Below, one piece after another: positions 1 through 5,913 of a stretch of 6,019 bases of DNA. Source of the stretch: Chloroflexota bacterium (GTDB lineage: Bacteria; Chloroflexota; Dehalococcoidia; Lucifugimonadales; Lucifugimonadaceae); contig JACQUF010000394.1 in assembly GCA_016210435.1 (NCBI GenBank), positions 1-6,019 on the forward strand, written 5' to 3'. The position numbers and the translations under genes are program-made. Positions within the stretch are counted from its first letter, which is position 1. The number at the start of each line of letters is the position of its first letter. The notes below the pieces were generated by a model. That model ran no database searches. It had not been told where the DNA came from and saw only the letters and a program-made list of their open reading frames with translations.

Positions 1-628
1 CGAGGCGGTTGATCAGTACGCGGGTCGCCGAAAGCTCCCGCGGTCTCGGCGGCTGACGCCCCGGCCAGTTCCCAAGCGCACGTCTCACGAGGATGATCGC
101 CGCATAGGCAAACGCGAACGCGAGCATTTCTGCGGGCAGGCGCATCACCACGACGAGGACGGGAAGCGAAAGCGCAGCGACAAACCACGCAACCGGGCTA
201 TTGCGGGTCGGCGTCCAGACGGCCAGAGCGACCGCCGAGTAGGCGAGCAGCAGCGGCCAATGCAGAGCAAGCAGCACGCCCAGGGCTGGCGCCAGCCCTC
301 TCCCCCCTTGCAGCTTGATGTAGATCGACCAGTTATGCCCAACGATCGCTGCGAGGCCGATCGCGACTTGCGTGCTGGTGCCCAGGTCGAACACTACCCC
401 CGAGGCGAGAAACACGGGGAGCGTGCCTTTGACCAGGACATCGAAAATCACGAGTGGTACACCAACCCACTTTCCGGCTTGCATTACAGCATTCGAAACG
501 CCGATGTTGCCGGTGCCGTATTGCCGAAGGTCGATCCCCTTGATCAAGCGGACGGCGATATAGGAAGAGGGGATCGAGCCCCACAGGTACGCCAGCGCGA
601 TCGCGAGGACCAGTTGCCACACAGGCAT
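1..628 (-). CDS. plsY: Glycerol-3-phosphate acyltransferase PlsY (3'-truncated by window edge)
   Basis: Inner-membrane enzyme that transfers the acyl group from acyl-phosphate to the sn-1 position of glycerol-3-phosphate, making lysophosphatidate, the first step of phospholipid synthesis in bacteria that use PlsX/PlsY. I translated the frame by hand: 209 codons are open from an ATG at 628 to the edge with no stop, close to the usual ~200-residue length, so only a few residues should be missing. Visible signatures are GSIP at residues 17-20, GTGNIGVSN at 38-46 (family GSGNxGAxN) and GHNWSIYIKLQGGRG at 97-111 (family LGHxFPxFLxFKGGKG). Several hydrophobic stretches (about 5-28, 54-80, 113-135, 145-162, 168-181) fit a polytopic membrane protein. 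The C-terminal motif is divergent: RRALGNW near 182-188 stands where many members have RHxxNIxR. No convincing Shine-Dalgarno precedes the ATG. It lies 190 bp downstream of the PHP gene, same strand, separated by a repeat, so co-transcription is uncertain. Confidence 0.88.
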   Translation of the reverse strand, partial: MPVWQLVLAIALAYLWGSIPSSYIAVRLIKGIDLRQYGTGNIGVSNAVMQAGKWVGVPLVIFDVLVKGTLPVFLASGVVFDLGTSTQVAIGLAAIVGHNWSIYIKLQGGRGLAPALGVLLALHWPLLLAYSAVALAVWTPTRNSPVAWFVAALSLPVLVVVMRLPAEMLAFAFAYAAIILVRRALGNWPGRQPPRPRELSATRVLINRL

Positions 629-676
629 GTTCGGAGTTAGCGCCCTGGCGCAGCCCCCGCCCCACGGAGGCGGTGT

Positions 677-740
677 CCTGAGCCAGCCTGCCGCTTCGTC
701 AGGCTCAGCGCGGCGCCTGAGCGGAGTCGAAGGGAAGGAG
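677..740. repeat. Dispersed palindromic intergenic repeat, copy 1
   Basis: A 64-bp unit that matches 2548-2611 without gaps at 58 of 64 positions, counted by eye. It contains CTGAGCC (678-684), GGCTCAG (702-708) and CTGAGC (717-722), so the middle element can pair with either neighbour and form alternative hairpins. An outer arm, TTCGTC (695-700) against GTCGAA (726-731), pairs with one mismatch. It lies between the PHP gene and plsY and has no coding character. REP-like elements or small non-autonomous mobile repeats have this look; the family identity is not established here. Confidence 0.8.
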
Positions 741-749
741 CGGGGGTCC

Positions 750-805
750 GGGGTCGGGGGAAAGACGTCCTCCACCCCCGAGCCCCCTCCTTCCAGAGGA
801 GGAGG
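750..805. repeat. G/C-tract inverted repeats downstream of the PHP gene
   Basis: Two adjacent inverted repeats. GGGGTCGGGGG (750-760) pairs with CCCCCGAGCCCC (775-786) with one bulged base and a 14-nt loop. CCTCCT (786-791) pairs with AGGAGG (800-805) around 8 nt. Read on the minus strand they follow the PHP stop codon by 13 nt. No T run is present. With copy 1 of the dispersed repeat next to it, nearly the whole 629-818 gap is repeat-like; I see no gene in it. Confidence 0.5.
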
Positions 806-818
806 TTCCTAGCAGGAA

Positions 819-1718
819 TCATCTGGGAGCAGACCCTCTCAAGCGCGCCGTCCGCGACCGCGCACGTTCCAGCAGCAGGTCAGGCACTTCGAGCGCCGGC
901 CCCAGGACGCCAGGTGCGCCAGGTATGACCTCGCCTTCGGTCCCGTTGGCGTGGTAGTCGCTGCCACCGCATTCCAGGAGTCCGTTTCTGCCGGCAAGCT
1001 GCTGGTACTGCGCGCGCTGTTCGGGCATGTACTTTTCTGCGTAGACTTCGATCCCGTCCAGCCCCGCTTCTGCCAACTGCGCTACCACCCGCTCGACGTC
1101 ATCCACCGTCCTCGGATGGGCGATCGCCGCGGCTCCCCCGAGTCGATGAACAAGCTGCACAGCCTCGAGAGCCGTCAGCTTTTGGCGTGGGACCCGCGCT
1201 ATCCCGTTATCGCCGAGATATCGGTCAAACGCGTCCTGCATCGACTTGATGTAGCCCGCCTCGAGCATGGCCCTCGCGATGTGCGGCCTTCCAACCGCGC
1301 CGTTTGCCAACTCCAGGACCCGCTCCCACGAGATGTGCACGCCCAGGGTCCGAAGCTTTTCGACCGTGCGGCGGGCAGCGTCGGCCCTGGATTCCCTCAT
1401 CCGGATCAACAGCGATTGGAAATCGGGATCTCCGATATCGATGAAGTAGCCGAGCAGATGGACTTCCGATCCATCGCTCTCGGCACTGAGTTCGATCCCG
1501 GGAATCAACCGAAGCTGCGGGTACCGCGCAAGGCGCTCGAACGCCGCAGGCAGTCCCCCGGTAGTGTCGTGATCCGTTATTGCGACAACTCGCAAGCTGG
1601 TCGCGCCGACCTGATCTATCAGCCGGGCGGACGACAAGCATCCATCAGAGGCGGTCGTATGCAGATGCAGATCGACCAACGGCCGAGCCGCCGACTGGTC
1701 GAGTTGGACCTTGTTCAC
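819..1718 (-). CDS. PHP-domain phosphoesterase, TrpH/YciV (RNase AM)-like
   Basis: A 299-residue PHP-superfamily metal-dependent phosphoesterase. Metal-ligand motifs run in canonical order: DLHLHT at 16-21 (H18, H20), D25, ITDHDT at 47-52 (D49, H50), PGIELS with E76, EVHLLGYF with H87, GRPHIAR with H146, AHP with H201 and GSDYH with D254 and H256. Length and architecture match E. coli YciV/TrpH, known as RNase AM, which trims 5'-monophosphorylated RNA 5'-to-3' and hydrolyses 3',5'-nucleoside bisphosphates; a cytosolic role in RNA-end or pAp clean-up is inferred. The start is GTG at 1718-1716, and its GTGA overlaps the stop of the upstream phosphoesterase gene, which argues for translational coupling. 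The 14 residues before the first motif make this start plausible. Stop is TGA at 819-821. Histidinol phosphatase or a DNA polymerase PHP domain are less likely because of length and the GRPHIAR/AHP pattern. Superfamily certain, exact substrate not. Confidence 0.9.
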   Translation of the reverse strand: MNKVQLDQSAARPLVDLHLHTTASDGCLSSARLIDQVGATSLRVVAITDHDTTGGLPAAFERLARYPQLRLIPGIELSAESDGSEVHLLGYFIDIGDPDFQSLLIRMRESRADAARRTVEKLRTLGVHISWERVLELANGAVGRPHIARAMLEAGYIKSMQDAFDRYLGDNGIARVPRQKLTALEAVQLVHRLGGAAAIAHPRTVDDVERVVAQLAEAGLDGIEVYAEKYMPEQRAQYQQLAGRNGLLECGGSDYHANGTEGEVIPGAPGVLGPALEVPDLLLERARSRTARLRGSAPR

Positions 1719-2485
1719 GCCTTCGTTTCCCTGTCGACCCGCTCAATGCTGGTCGGCACTCCGCTTTCGTCGATGTCAAGCAGCACTGAATTGAACCTGC
1801 TTCTGCCGCTGGCCACCCGCAGGTGACGCGGCATGTTGTGAAGGAATCGGAAGAGCGCGTCCTCGACTTCCATGCCGATCACTGAATCGATCGCACCGAC
1901 CATTCCCAGGTCGCTGATATAAGCCGTCCCTTTGGGGAGGATCCGCGGATCGGCCGTGGCCACGTGCGTGTGCGTGCCGACCACCGCGGCAACCCGCCCG
2001 TCCAGGTACCAGCCCATCGCTTGCTTCTCTGACGTCGCTTCGGCATGGAAGTCGACAACGATCGGCCGCCCAACCGCGACGTTCGTCGCCAGGAACTGGT
2101 CGATGGCGTTGAAAGGCGAGTCCGCCTCACCGATAAATACACGCCCGATCAGATTCACGACAACGATCTTGCCAAGGTCGATGTATCCGCGGCCGGGCAC
2201 TGTTCGCGGGTAATTCATCGGACGTATGACCGGGAGATCTTCGTTATCGAGATGCGGCAGGAATTCCTTGCGATCCCAGACGTGATTGCCGGTTGTGATC
2301 ACATCGGCGCCGGCGTCCATAAGCTCGCGCACAGTATCCAGGGTCAATCCGAATCCCGCGGCGACATTTTCGCCCTGCACAACGGCAAGGTCGATGTTCA
2401 GGTCTTTACGAACAGTCGGAAGTATTGCCGAGACGGCATGCCGCCCCGGCTTTCCGACAACATCGCCAACCATAAGCACGCGCAA
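1715..2485 (-). CDS. ymdB: TIGR00282/YmdB-family metallophosphoesterase
   Basis: A 256-residue member of the YmdB/DR1281 calcineurin-like family, close to the usual ~260 residues. Dinuclear-metal motifs are all present: GDVVGKPGR with D8, QGEN with E39 and N40, GNHVWDRKE with N67 and H68, DFHAEATSEK at 145-154 with H147, and GTHTHVATAD with H172 and H174. Family members hydrolyse cyclic nucleotide phosphodiesters. Bacillus subtilis YmdB lies next to rny, binds or influences RNase Y, and affects biofilm and motility choices; a similar partnership here is inferred from adjacency. The start is TTG at 2485-2483. I prefer it because the product then begins MRVLMVGD, matching the family's beta strand directly before the first metal aspartate, and a GAGG lies 7 nt upstream. 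It follows rny after a 238-bp repeat-bearing gap and overlaps the PHP gene by 4 nt. This is not the E. coli macrodomain protein also called YmdB. Confidence 0.94.
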   Translation of the reverse strand: MRVLMVGDVVGKPGRHAVSAILPTVRKDLNIDLAVVQGENVAAGFGLTLDTVRELMDAGADVITTGNHVWDRKEFLPHLDNEDLPVIRPMNYPRTVPGRGYIDLGKIVVVNLIGRVFIGEADSPFNAIDQFLATNVAVGRPIVVDFHAEATSEKQAMGWYLDGRVAAVVGTHTHVATADPRILPKGTAYISDLGMVGAIDSVIGMEVEDALFRFLHNMPRHLRVASGRSRFNSVLLDIDESGVPTSIERVDRETKA

Positions 2486-2492
2486 GCAATTA

Positions 2493-2496
2493 CCTC
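2493..2496 (-). promoter_or_regulatory. Shine-Dalgarno supporting the TTG start of the YmdB-family gene
   Basis: GAGG on the minus strand with a 7-nt spacer to the TTG at 2485-2483. The next in-frame candidates are a GTG two codons later and an ATG at codon 5; either would trim the first beta strand of the family fold, so this site helps decide the start. Confidence 0.55.
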
Positions 2497-2519
2497 GGCA
2501 ATCTGCGTGTGATCACGCG

Positions 2520-2547
2520 ATTATCCCCCTTGCCCCGCAGGCGTCGC
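2520..2547 (-). promoter_or_regulatory. Weak promoter candidate upstream of the YmdB-family gene
   Basis: GATAAT (2525-2520, five of six to the -10 consensus) with a poorly matching GCGACG (2547-2542) 16 nt upstream, on the minus strand. The -35-like hexamer directly abuts the dispersed repeat at 2548-2611. The perfect 8-bp palindrome GTGATCAC at 2509-2516 would sit at the predicted transcript start. The -35 match is only three of six, so read-through from rny is equally possible. Confidence 0.25.
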
Positions 2548-2611
2548 CCTGAGCCAGCTTGCCCTTTCGACAGGCTCAGCACGGCGCCTGGGCGGAGTCG
2601 AAGGGAAGGAG
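2548..2611. repeat. Dispersed palindromic intergenic repeat, copy 2
   Basis: Same orientation and length as 677-740, with six substitutions and no gaps. The outer arm is intact here (TTCGAC 2566-2571 with GTCGAA 2597-2602), whereas one inner arm is changed (CTGGGC at 2588-2593 instead of CTGAGC), leaving a pair that would be G-U in RNA. CTGAGCC (2549-2555) and GGCTCAG (2573-2579) are perfectly complementary. It sits between rny and the YmdB-family gene. Confidence 0.8.
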
Positions 2612-2638
2612 AGGCGCCGTCCTGAGCGCATGCGAAGG
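2612..2638. repeat. Inverted partial copy of the dispersed repeat
   Basis: Positions 2612-2626 are the reverse complement of 2575-2589 with a single mismatch, and the match continues loosely to 2638 (GCGAAGGG against CCCTTTCG at 2562-2569). The fragment therefore lies head-to-head with copy 2 directly beside it and could form a cruciform or a larger hairpin with it. Its far end decays into unrelated sequence. Confidence 0.6.
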
Positions 2639-2674
2639 GATCTGCCCGAAGGGCGGGTGAGGGCGGCAATTCCC

Positions 2675-2698
2675 TCCTCCCCCCTTGATGGGGGAGGA
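2675..2698. repeat. Strong 9-bp inverted repeat downstream of rny
   Basis: TCCTCCCCC (2675-2683) and GGGGGAGGA (2690-2698) are perfectly complementary around a 6-nt loop. Read on the minus strand it begins 26 nt after the rny stop, where it could protect a 3' end. No T run follows, so rho-independent termination is not supported. A shorter GCCC/GGGC hairpin (2644-2654) lies just downstream on that strand. The block resembles the pyrimidine/purine inverted repeats at 750-805 and 5914-5964. Confidence 0.6.
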
Positions 2699-2723
2699 TC
2701 GAGGAGAGGGCGGAGCACCCCGG

Positions 2724-4253
2724 CTAGCGCGCGAATTCGACCGTCCGCGACTCTCTGATGACCACGACCTTTATCTGGCCAGGGTACGCGAGCGTCTCTT
2801 CGATCCGCTTCACGATGTCGCGGGCCAGAACCGCCGCCTTCGAATCGTCGATTTCTTCCGGTTTCACCATCACGCGAATCTCCCGGCCGGCCTGAATCGC
2901 ATAGCAACGCTCAACACCGGGGAATCCGCGGGCCACATTTTCCAGGGCTTCGAGCCGCTGGATGTAATGCTCGACCGTATCGCGCCGGGCACCCGGACGG
3001 GCCGCGCTGATTGCGTCCGCGGCCGCCACGATGAAGGATTCAGCAGTTGTCATCTCCCTGTCGTGGTGCTCCCGGATCGCCTTTTGCATTTCCTCCGGCA
3101 TGCCGTACTTGCCGACGAGGTCGGCGCCGATCTCCGCGTGGGGACCCTCAACCTCGTGAGTCAACGCCTTGCCAATGTCGTGGAGGAATCCCGCCGTCCG
3201 TGCGACGTTCGTCTTACCGCCGACCTCGGAAGCGATCAACGACGCGAGGAGCGAAACCTCGACGCAATGCTGCAGGACGTTCTCCCCGTAGCTGTACCGG
3301 AATTTGAGCCTTCCCATCATCTTCACTAGCTCTGGGTGAAGGCCCTTCACGCCGGAGTCCAGCATTGCTTGCTCGCCGGCCTTGCGAATTACCTCATTTA
3401 CGTCGGTCTGGGCGCGCTGGACGATCTCCTCGATCCTCGCCGGATGGATTCTGCCATCCTGTATCAGCTTCTCCAGAGCACGACGCGCCACTTCTCTTCG
3501 AATTGGATCGAAGCACGAGATCGTGACCGTCTCAGGAGTGTCATCGATAATCAGGTCCACTCCCGTCGCCGCCTCGATCGCGCGGATGTTTCTGCCTTCG
3601 CGCCCGATCAGCCGCCCCTTCATTTCATCATTCGGGATCTGTACCGAGCTGATCGTCGCTTCGCCAACGACTTCCGACGCCAGTCGCTGAATTGAACCCG
3701 CGACTATCTCGCGTGCAAGTGCATCCGCCTGGTCCCGGAACTGCTGCTCGGAGTCTCTGATTCGTCGCGCCAGTTCGAACTGGATGCTTTCTTCAGCGCG
3801 GCGAAGAAGCAGATCTTTTGCTTCGGAGATTGTCAATCCGGACAGGGACTCGAGACGCTTGGTTTCTTCTTGCTTGAGGGTATCGAGTTCCTGAAGTTTT
3901 TTCTCAGACTGAGCTTCCTGATTTCTTAGCTTGGATTCCCACGAATCTATTGCCGAGGATCTTCGTTCCAGTTGCTCTTCACGCTGCTCCAATCTCTGTT
4001 CTTGCTTCTGAAGTTCCTGCCGTCTGGCCCTAAGTTCCGACTCAAGCGCGGTCCTGGCCTTAATGGCCTCTTCCTTTGCTTCGAGCAGGATCTCTTTGCT
4101 GCGTTCCTCCGCTCGGCGAATCTGTTCCTGGGCCGCTTCGAGCGCCGCCTTGGCGCTGCGCGTTACGAGCGCGTTTCTGAGGTAGAAACCGATAGCCCCC
4201 GCCAGTATCGCGACAACCAGGGCCGTAATGACGGCGGTCAGAATGAGGACCAT
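2724..4253 (-). CDS. rny: Ribonuclease Y
   Basis: Membrane-anchored endoribonuclease that starts decay and processing of many mRNAs in bacteria lacking RNase E. The 509-residue product has every expected part: an N-terminal transmembrane segment at about 3-24; a long charged coiled coil at about 32-135 (rich in E, Q, R, K), continuing helical to ~195; a KH RNA-binding domain at about 206-265 with the GREG loop at 217-220; and an HD phosphohydrolase domain at about 325-420 with H329, H358-D359, EGPH ending at H372, EHH at 395-397 and AAADAISAARPGARR containing D413. The C-terminal VVVIRESRTVEFAR resembles the usual family ending. The ATG at 4253 is preceded by GGGAGG with a 5-nt spacer, and the membrane segment begins at once, so the start is firm. 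A candidate promoter and leader lie directly upstream. Length is typical and nothing is broken. Confidence 0.98.
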   Translation of the reverse strand: MVLILTAVITALVVAILAGAIGFYLRNALVTRSAKAALEAAQEQIRRAEERSKEILLEAKEEAIKARTALESELRARRQELQKQEQRLEQREEQLERRSSAIDSWESKLRNQEAQSEKKLQELDTLKQEETKRLESLSGLTISEAKDLLLRRAEESIQFELARRIRDSEQQFRDQADALAREIVAGSIQRLASEVVGEATISSVQIPNDEMKGRLIGREGRNIRAIEAATGVDLIIDDTPETVTISCFDPIRREVARRALEKLIQDGRIHPARIEEIVQRAQTDVNEVIRKAGEQAMLDSGVKGLHPELVKMMGRLKFRYSYGENVLQHCVEVSLLASLIASEVGGKTNVARTAGFLHDIGKALTHEVEGPHAEIGADLVGKYGMPEEMQKAIREHHDREMTTAESFIVAAADAISAARPGARRDTVEHYIQRLEALENVARGFPGVERCYAIQAGREIRVMVKPEEIDDSKAAVLARDIVKRIEETLAYPGQIKVVVIRESRTVEFAR

Positions 4254-4290
4254 ACGTGCCTCCCGACCGCCAGTGGTCTAGATTGTGGAC

Positions 4291-4326
4291 GCCCCCTCCT
4301 TGGGGCCTCTGCGGGCCTTTACCCGC
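4291..4326 (-). promoter_or_regulatory. Two tandem small hairpins in the rny leader
   Basis: Two stem-loops of the same shape, each with a 5-bp GC stem and a 6-nt loop: GCGGG/CCCGC (4311-4315 and 4322-4326) and GCCCC/GGGGC (4291-4295 and 4302-4306), separated by 4 nt. On the minus strand the second loop reads AAGGAG, a Shine-Dalgarno-like string, but no start codon follows at a suitable distance. If the promoter call is right, the first hairpin would sit at the very 5' end of the rny mRNA. There is no T run, so these are not intrinsic terminators. Confidence 0.4.
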
Positions 4327-4332
4327 GGACCA

Positions 4333-4362
4333 ATGTTAATTAAGTTCGGAACTTGGCGTCAA
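4333..4362 (-). promoter_or_regulatory. Candidate sigma70-type promoter for rny
   Basis: On the minus strand TTGACG (4362-4357, five of six to the -35 consensus) is followed after 18 nt by TAACAT (4338-4333, four of six to the -10 consensus), within a locally A/T-rich patch in an otherwise GC-rich window. The predicted start near 4326 gives a leader of about 73 nt ahead of the rny ATG. It lies downstream of the ffh terminator candidate, which supports an independent rny transcript. This rests on eye matching only. Confidence 0.45.
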
Positions 4363-4497
4363 GGAAAAAAAGCTCCAGTATCCGCCCGAGCCCGGCTTGT
4401 TCTGAGCTGCATTCCGAGGCTCGCCCAACAACGACAAAAGAGGCGCGGGGGTCGGGCGCCAGATACGAAAAATGAGTGAAGCACCCCTCCCCGATTG

Positions 4498-4531
4498 AAA
4501 AAAAACGGCGGCACGCTAGCGTTTCCCCGCC
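4498..4531 (-). terminator. Probable intrinsic terminator of ffh, overlapping its stop codon
   Basis: Read on the minus strand, GGCGG (4531-4527) pairs with CCGCC (4511-4507). The 15-nt loop itself contains the perfect 10-nt palindrome ACGCTAGCGT (4513-4522). One base later comes an unbroken run of eight T (4505-4498). The ffh stop TAG (4518-4516) falls in the loop, so the hairpin's 5' arm is made from the last codons. The 5-bp stem is short, but the T run is strong. Position after ffh and before a separate promoter candidate fits a transcript end. Confidence 0.6.
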
Positions 4532-5862
4532 AGCATCCCCATCAGCGCCCGCCGGCCGCCGCCGGTCACGACGCGTTTCATTAGTTTCTGCATCTCGAAG
4601 AACTGATTTAATAGCTGATTAACTTCTGACGGGGAAGTGCCGCTTCCGATCGCGATCCGGCGTCGGCGCGAGCCGTTGATTATCCGAGGATCCCTGCGCT
4701 CGGCCAGGGTCATGGAAAGCACAATAGCTTCGGCTCTCACCAGGCGTTTTTCATCGATATTTCGGGGATCGATTTTGCCGCGCAAGGCGCCCATTCCCGG
4801 GATCATGCCAAGGAGATCGGAAATCGGACCCATTTTCCGTACCTGGCGGATCTGGTCAAGGAAGTCCTCAAGATTAAACTGTGCTTTCTTGAGCCTTTTT
4901 TCGAGTTCCTTCGCCTTCTCGAGATCGAGATCTTCCTGCGCTTTCTCGATCAGTGTCACGACATCGCCCATGCCAAGGATGCGCGATGCCAGACGGTCCG
5001 GGTGATACGGCTCGAGCGCGTCCGGCTTTTCGCCCACGCCGATGAACTTGATCGGCACGCCCGTGACCGAACGCATGGACAGCGCGGCGCCGCCCCGGGC
5101 GTCGCCCTCCATTTTTGTCATGATGATGCCGGTTAGCCCGACACGGTTATGGAATTCCGAGCCGGATCGCACCGCGTCCTGGCCGGTCATCGCGTCGACG
5201 ACGAGCAGCGTTTCGACCGGTTTGACCGCGTCCCTTATTTCGGCCAGTTCCGCCATTAATTCGTCATCGATATGCAGCCGGCCGGCCGTGTCGAGTATCA
5301 ACCAGTAGACATTCTTTTCCTGGGCCTGTTTGATTGCGCGGTCGATCAGCTTCGGCGGCGTCGTTCCATCGGGGCTTTCGGAATAAACGGGAATATTGAG
5401 CTGCTTGCCCAGCTGGACAAGTTGGTCGATGGCCGCGGGGCGCTTGAGGTCCGCGGCGACCAACATCACGTCCTGCTTGCGGGTCTTCCGGATGTGCAGG
5501 GCAAGTTTGGCGGCTGTGGTCGTCTTACCGGCGCCATGAAGCCCGACGAGCATGATGACCGTCGGCGGCCGGTCGCCTCGCTGCAGATCGGCCGCTTCCC
5601 CGCCGAGTATTTTTGCGAGCTCCTCGCGGACGATTTTGACGACGGTCTGGCCGGGGGTGAGCGAAGTGAAGATGTCGGACCCGATCGCCCGCCCGCGGAC
5701 GGCTTTGATGAAACCGCTGACGACCTTGAAATCGACGTCCGCTTCGAGCAATGCGAGTCGAACTGCGCGCAGGGCCTCATCGACGTCATTTTCGGAGATG
5801 CGGCCCTTGCCGGTAAGCTTGCCGAAAACTGCGGTCAGCTTGTCAGAAAGGGATTCGAACAT
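4516..5862 (-). CDS. ffh: Signal recognition particle protein Ffh (SRP54)
   Basis: GTPase and signal-sequence-binding subunit of the bacterial signal recognition particle. It binds 4.5S/SRP RNA and delivers ribosomes making membrane proteins to FtsY. The 448-residue product has an N domain (about 1-95), a G domain (about 100-295) and a methionine-bearing M domain (about 300-448). GTPase motifs are GLHGAGKTT at 107-115, ADLKRPAA at 137-144, DTAGR at 191-195, TKMEGDARGG at 249-258 and GVGEKPDALEP at 275-285. The M domain holds the RNA-binding segment SRRRRIAIGSGTS around 398-410, followed by EVNQLLNQFFEMQKLMKR. The first two G motifs differ from the common GLQGSGKTT and DTYRPAA but keep the nucleotide-binding Gly-Lys-Thr. 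ATG at 5862 is preceded by AGGAG with a 4-nt spacer. Ffh is favoured over FtsY by the M domain and the lack of an acidic N-terminal extension. The stop lies inside a probable terminator. Confidence 0.98.
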   Translation of the reverse strand: MFESLSDKLTAVFGKLTGKGRISENDVDEALRAVRLALLEADVDFKVVSGFIKAVRGRAIGSDIFTSLTPGQTVVKIVREELAKILGGEAADLQRGDRPPTVIMLVGLHGAGKTTTAAKLALHIRKTRKQDVMLVAADLKRPAAIDQLVQLGKQLNIPVYSESPDGTTPPKLIDRAIKQAQEKNVYWLILDTAGRLHIDDELMAELAEIRDAVKPVETLLVVDAMTGQDAVRSGSEFHNRVGLTGIIMTKMEGDARGGAALSMRSVTGVPIKFIGVGEKPDALEPYHPDRLASRILGMGDVVTLIEKAQEDLDLEKAKELEKRLKKAQFNLEDFLDQIRQVRKMGPISDLLGMIPGMGALRGKIDPRNIDEKRLVRAEAIVLSMTLAERRDPRIINGSRRRRIAIGSGTSPSEVNQLLNQFFEMQKLMKRVVTGGGRRALMGMLAGKR

Positions 5863-5913
5863 GGCTCTCCTATCGTCTCACAGAACCGTTGTCTCCTCTT
5901 CGTTGGTAACTGG

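Noticed and set aside
333..665. Minus-strand open frame of 110 codons near plsY
   Set aside because: It overlaps plsY in another frame; the plsY frame has the family motifs and membrane segments, this one is arginine-rich and featureless.
627..812. Small intergenic peptide gene on the plus strand
   Set aside because: The frame runs entirely through the dispersed repeat and G/C tracts, with no ribosome binding site and a proline/glycine/serine-rich translation.
951..1826. Long plus-strand open frame of 291 codons
   Set aside because: It lies antisense to the PHP and YmdB-family genes, which carry complete catalytic motifs; its translation shows no recognisable domain and is explained by GC-rich codon shadowing.
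677..2638. Possible CRISPR repeats
   Set aside because: Only two full copies almost 1.9 kb apart with genes between, no spacer-sized periodicity and no cas genes.
2685..3329. Plus-strand open frame of 214 codons
   Set aside because: Antisense to the HD domain of rny, with no motif or ribosome binding site worth noting.
4364..4385. T run on the minus strand (4371-4365) as a second terminator
   Set aside because: Only a 4-bp GCTC/GAGC pairing could be found before it, too weak to call a hairpin; the tract more likely lies upstream of the rny promoter candidate.
4254..4515. SRP RNA (ffs) gene near ffh
   Set aside because: I looked for the conserved SRP RNA tetraloop hairpin with its asymmetric internal loop and did not see it in this gap.
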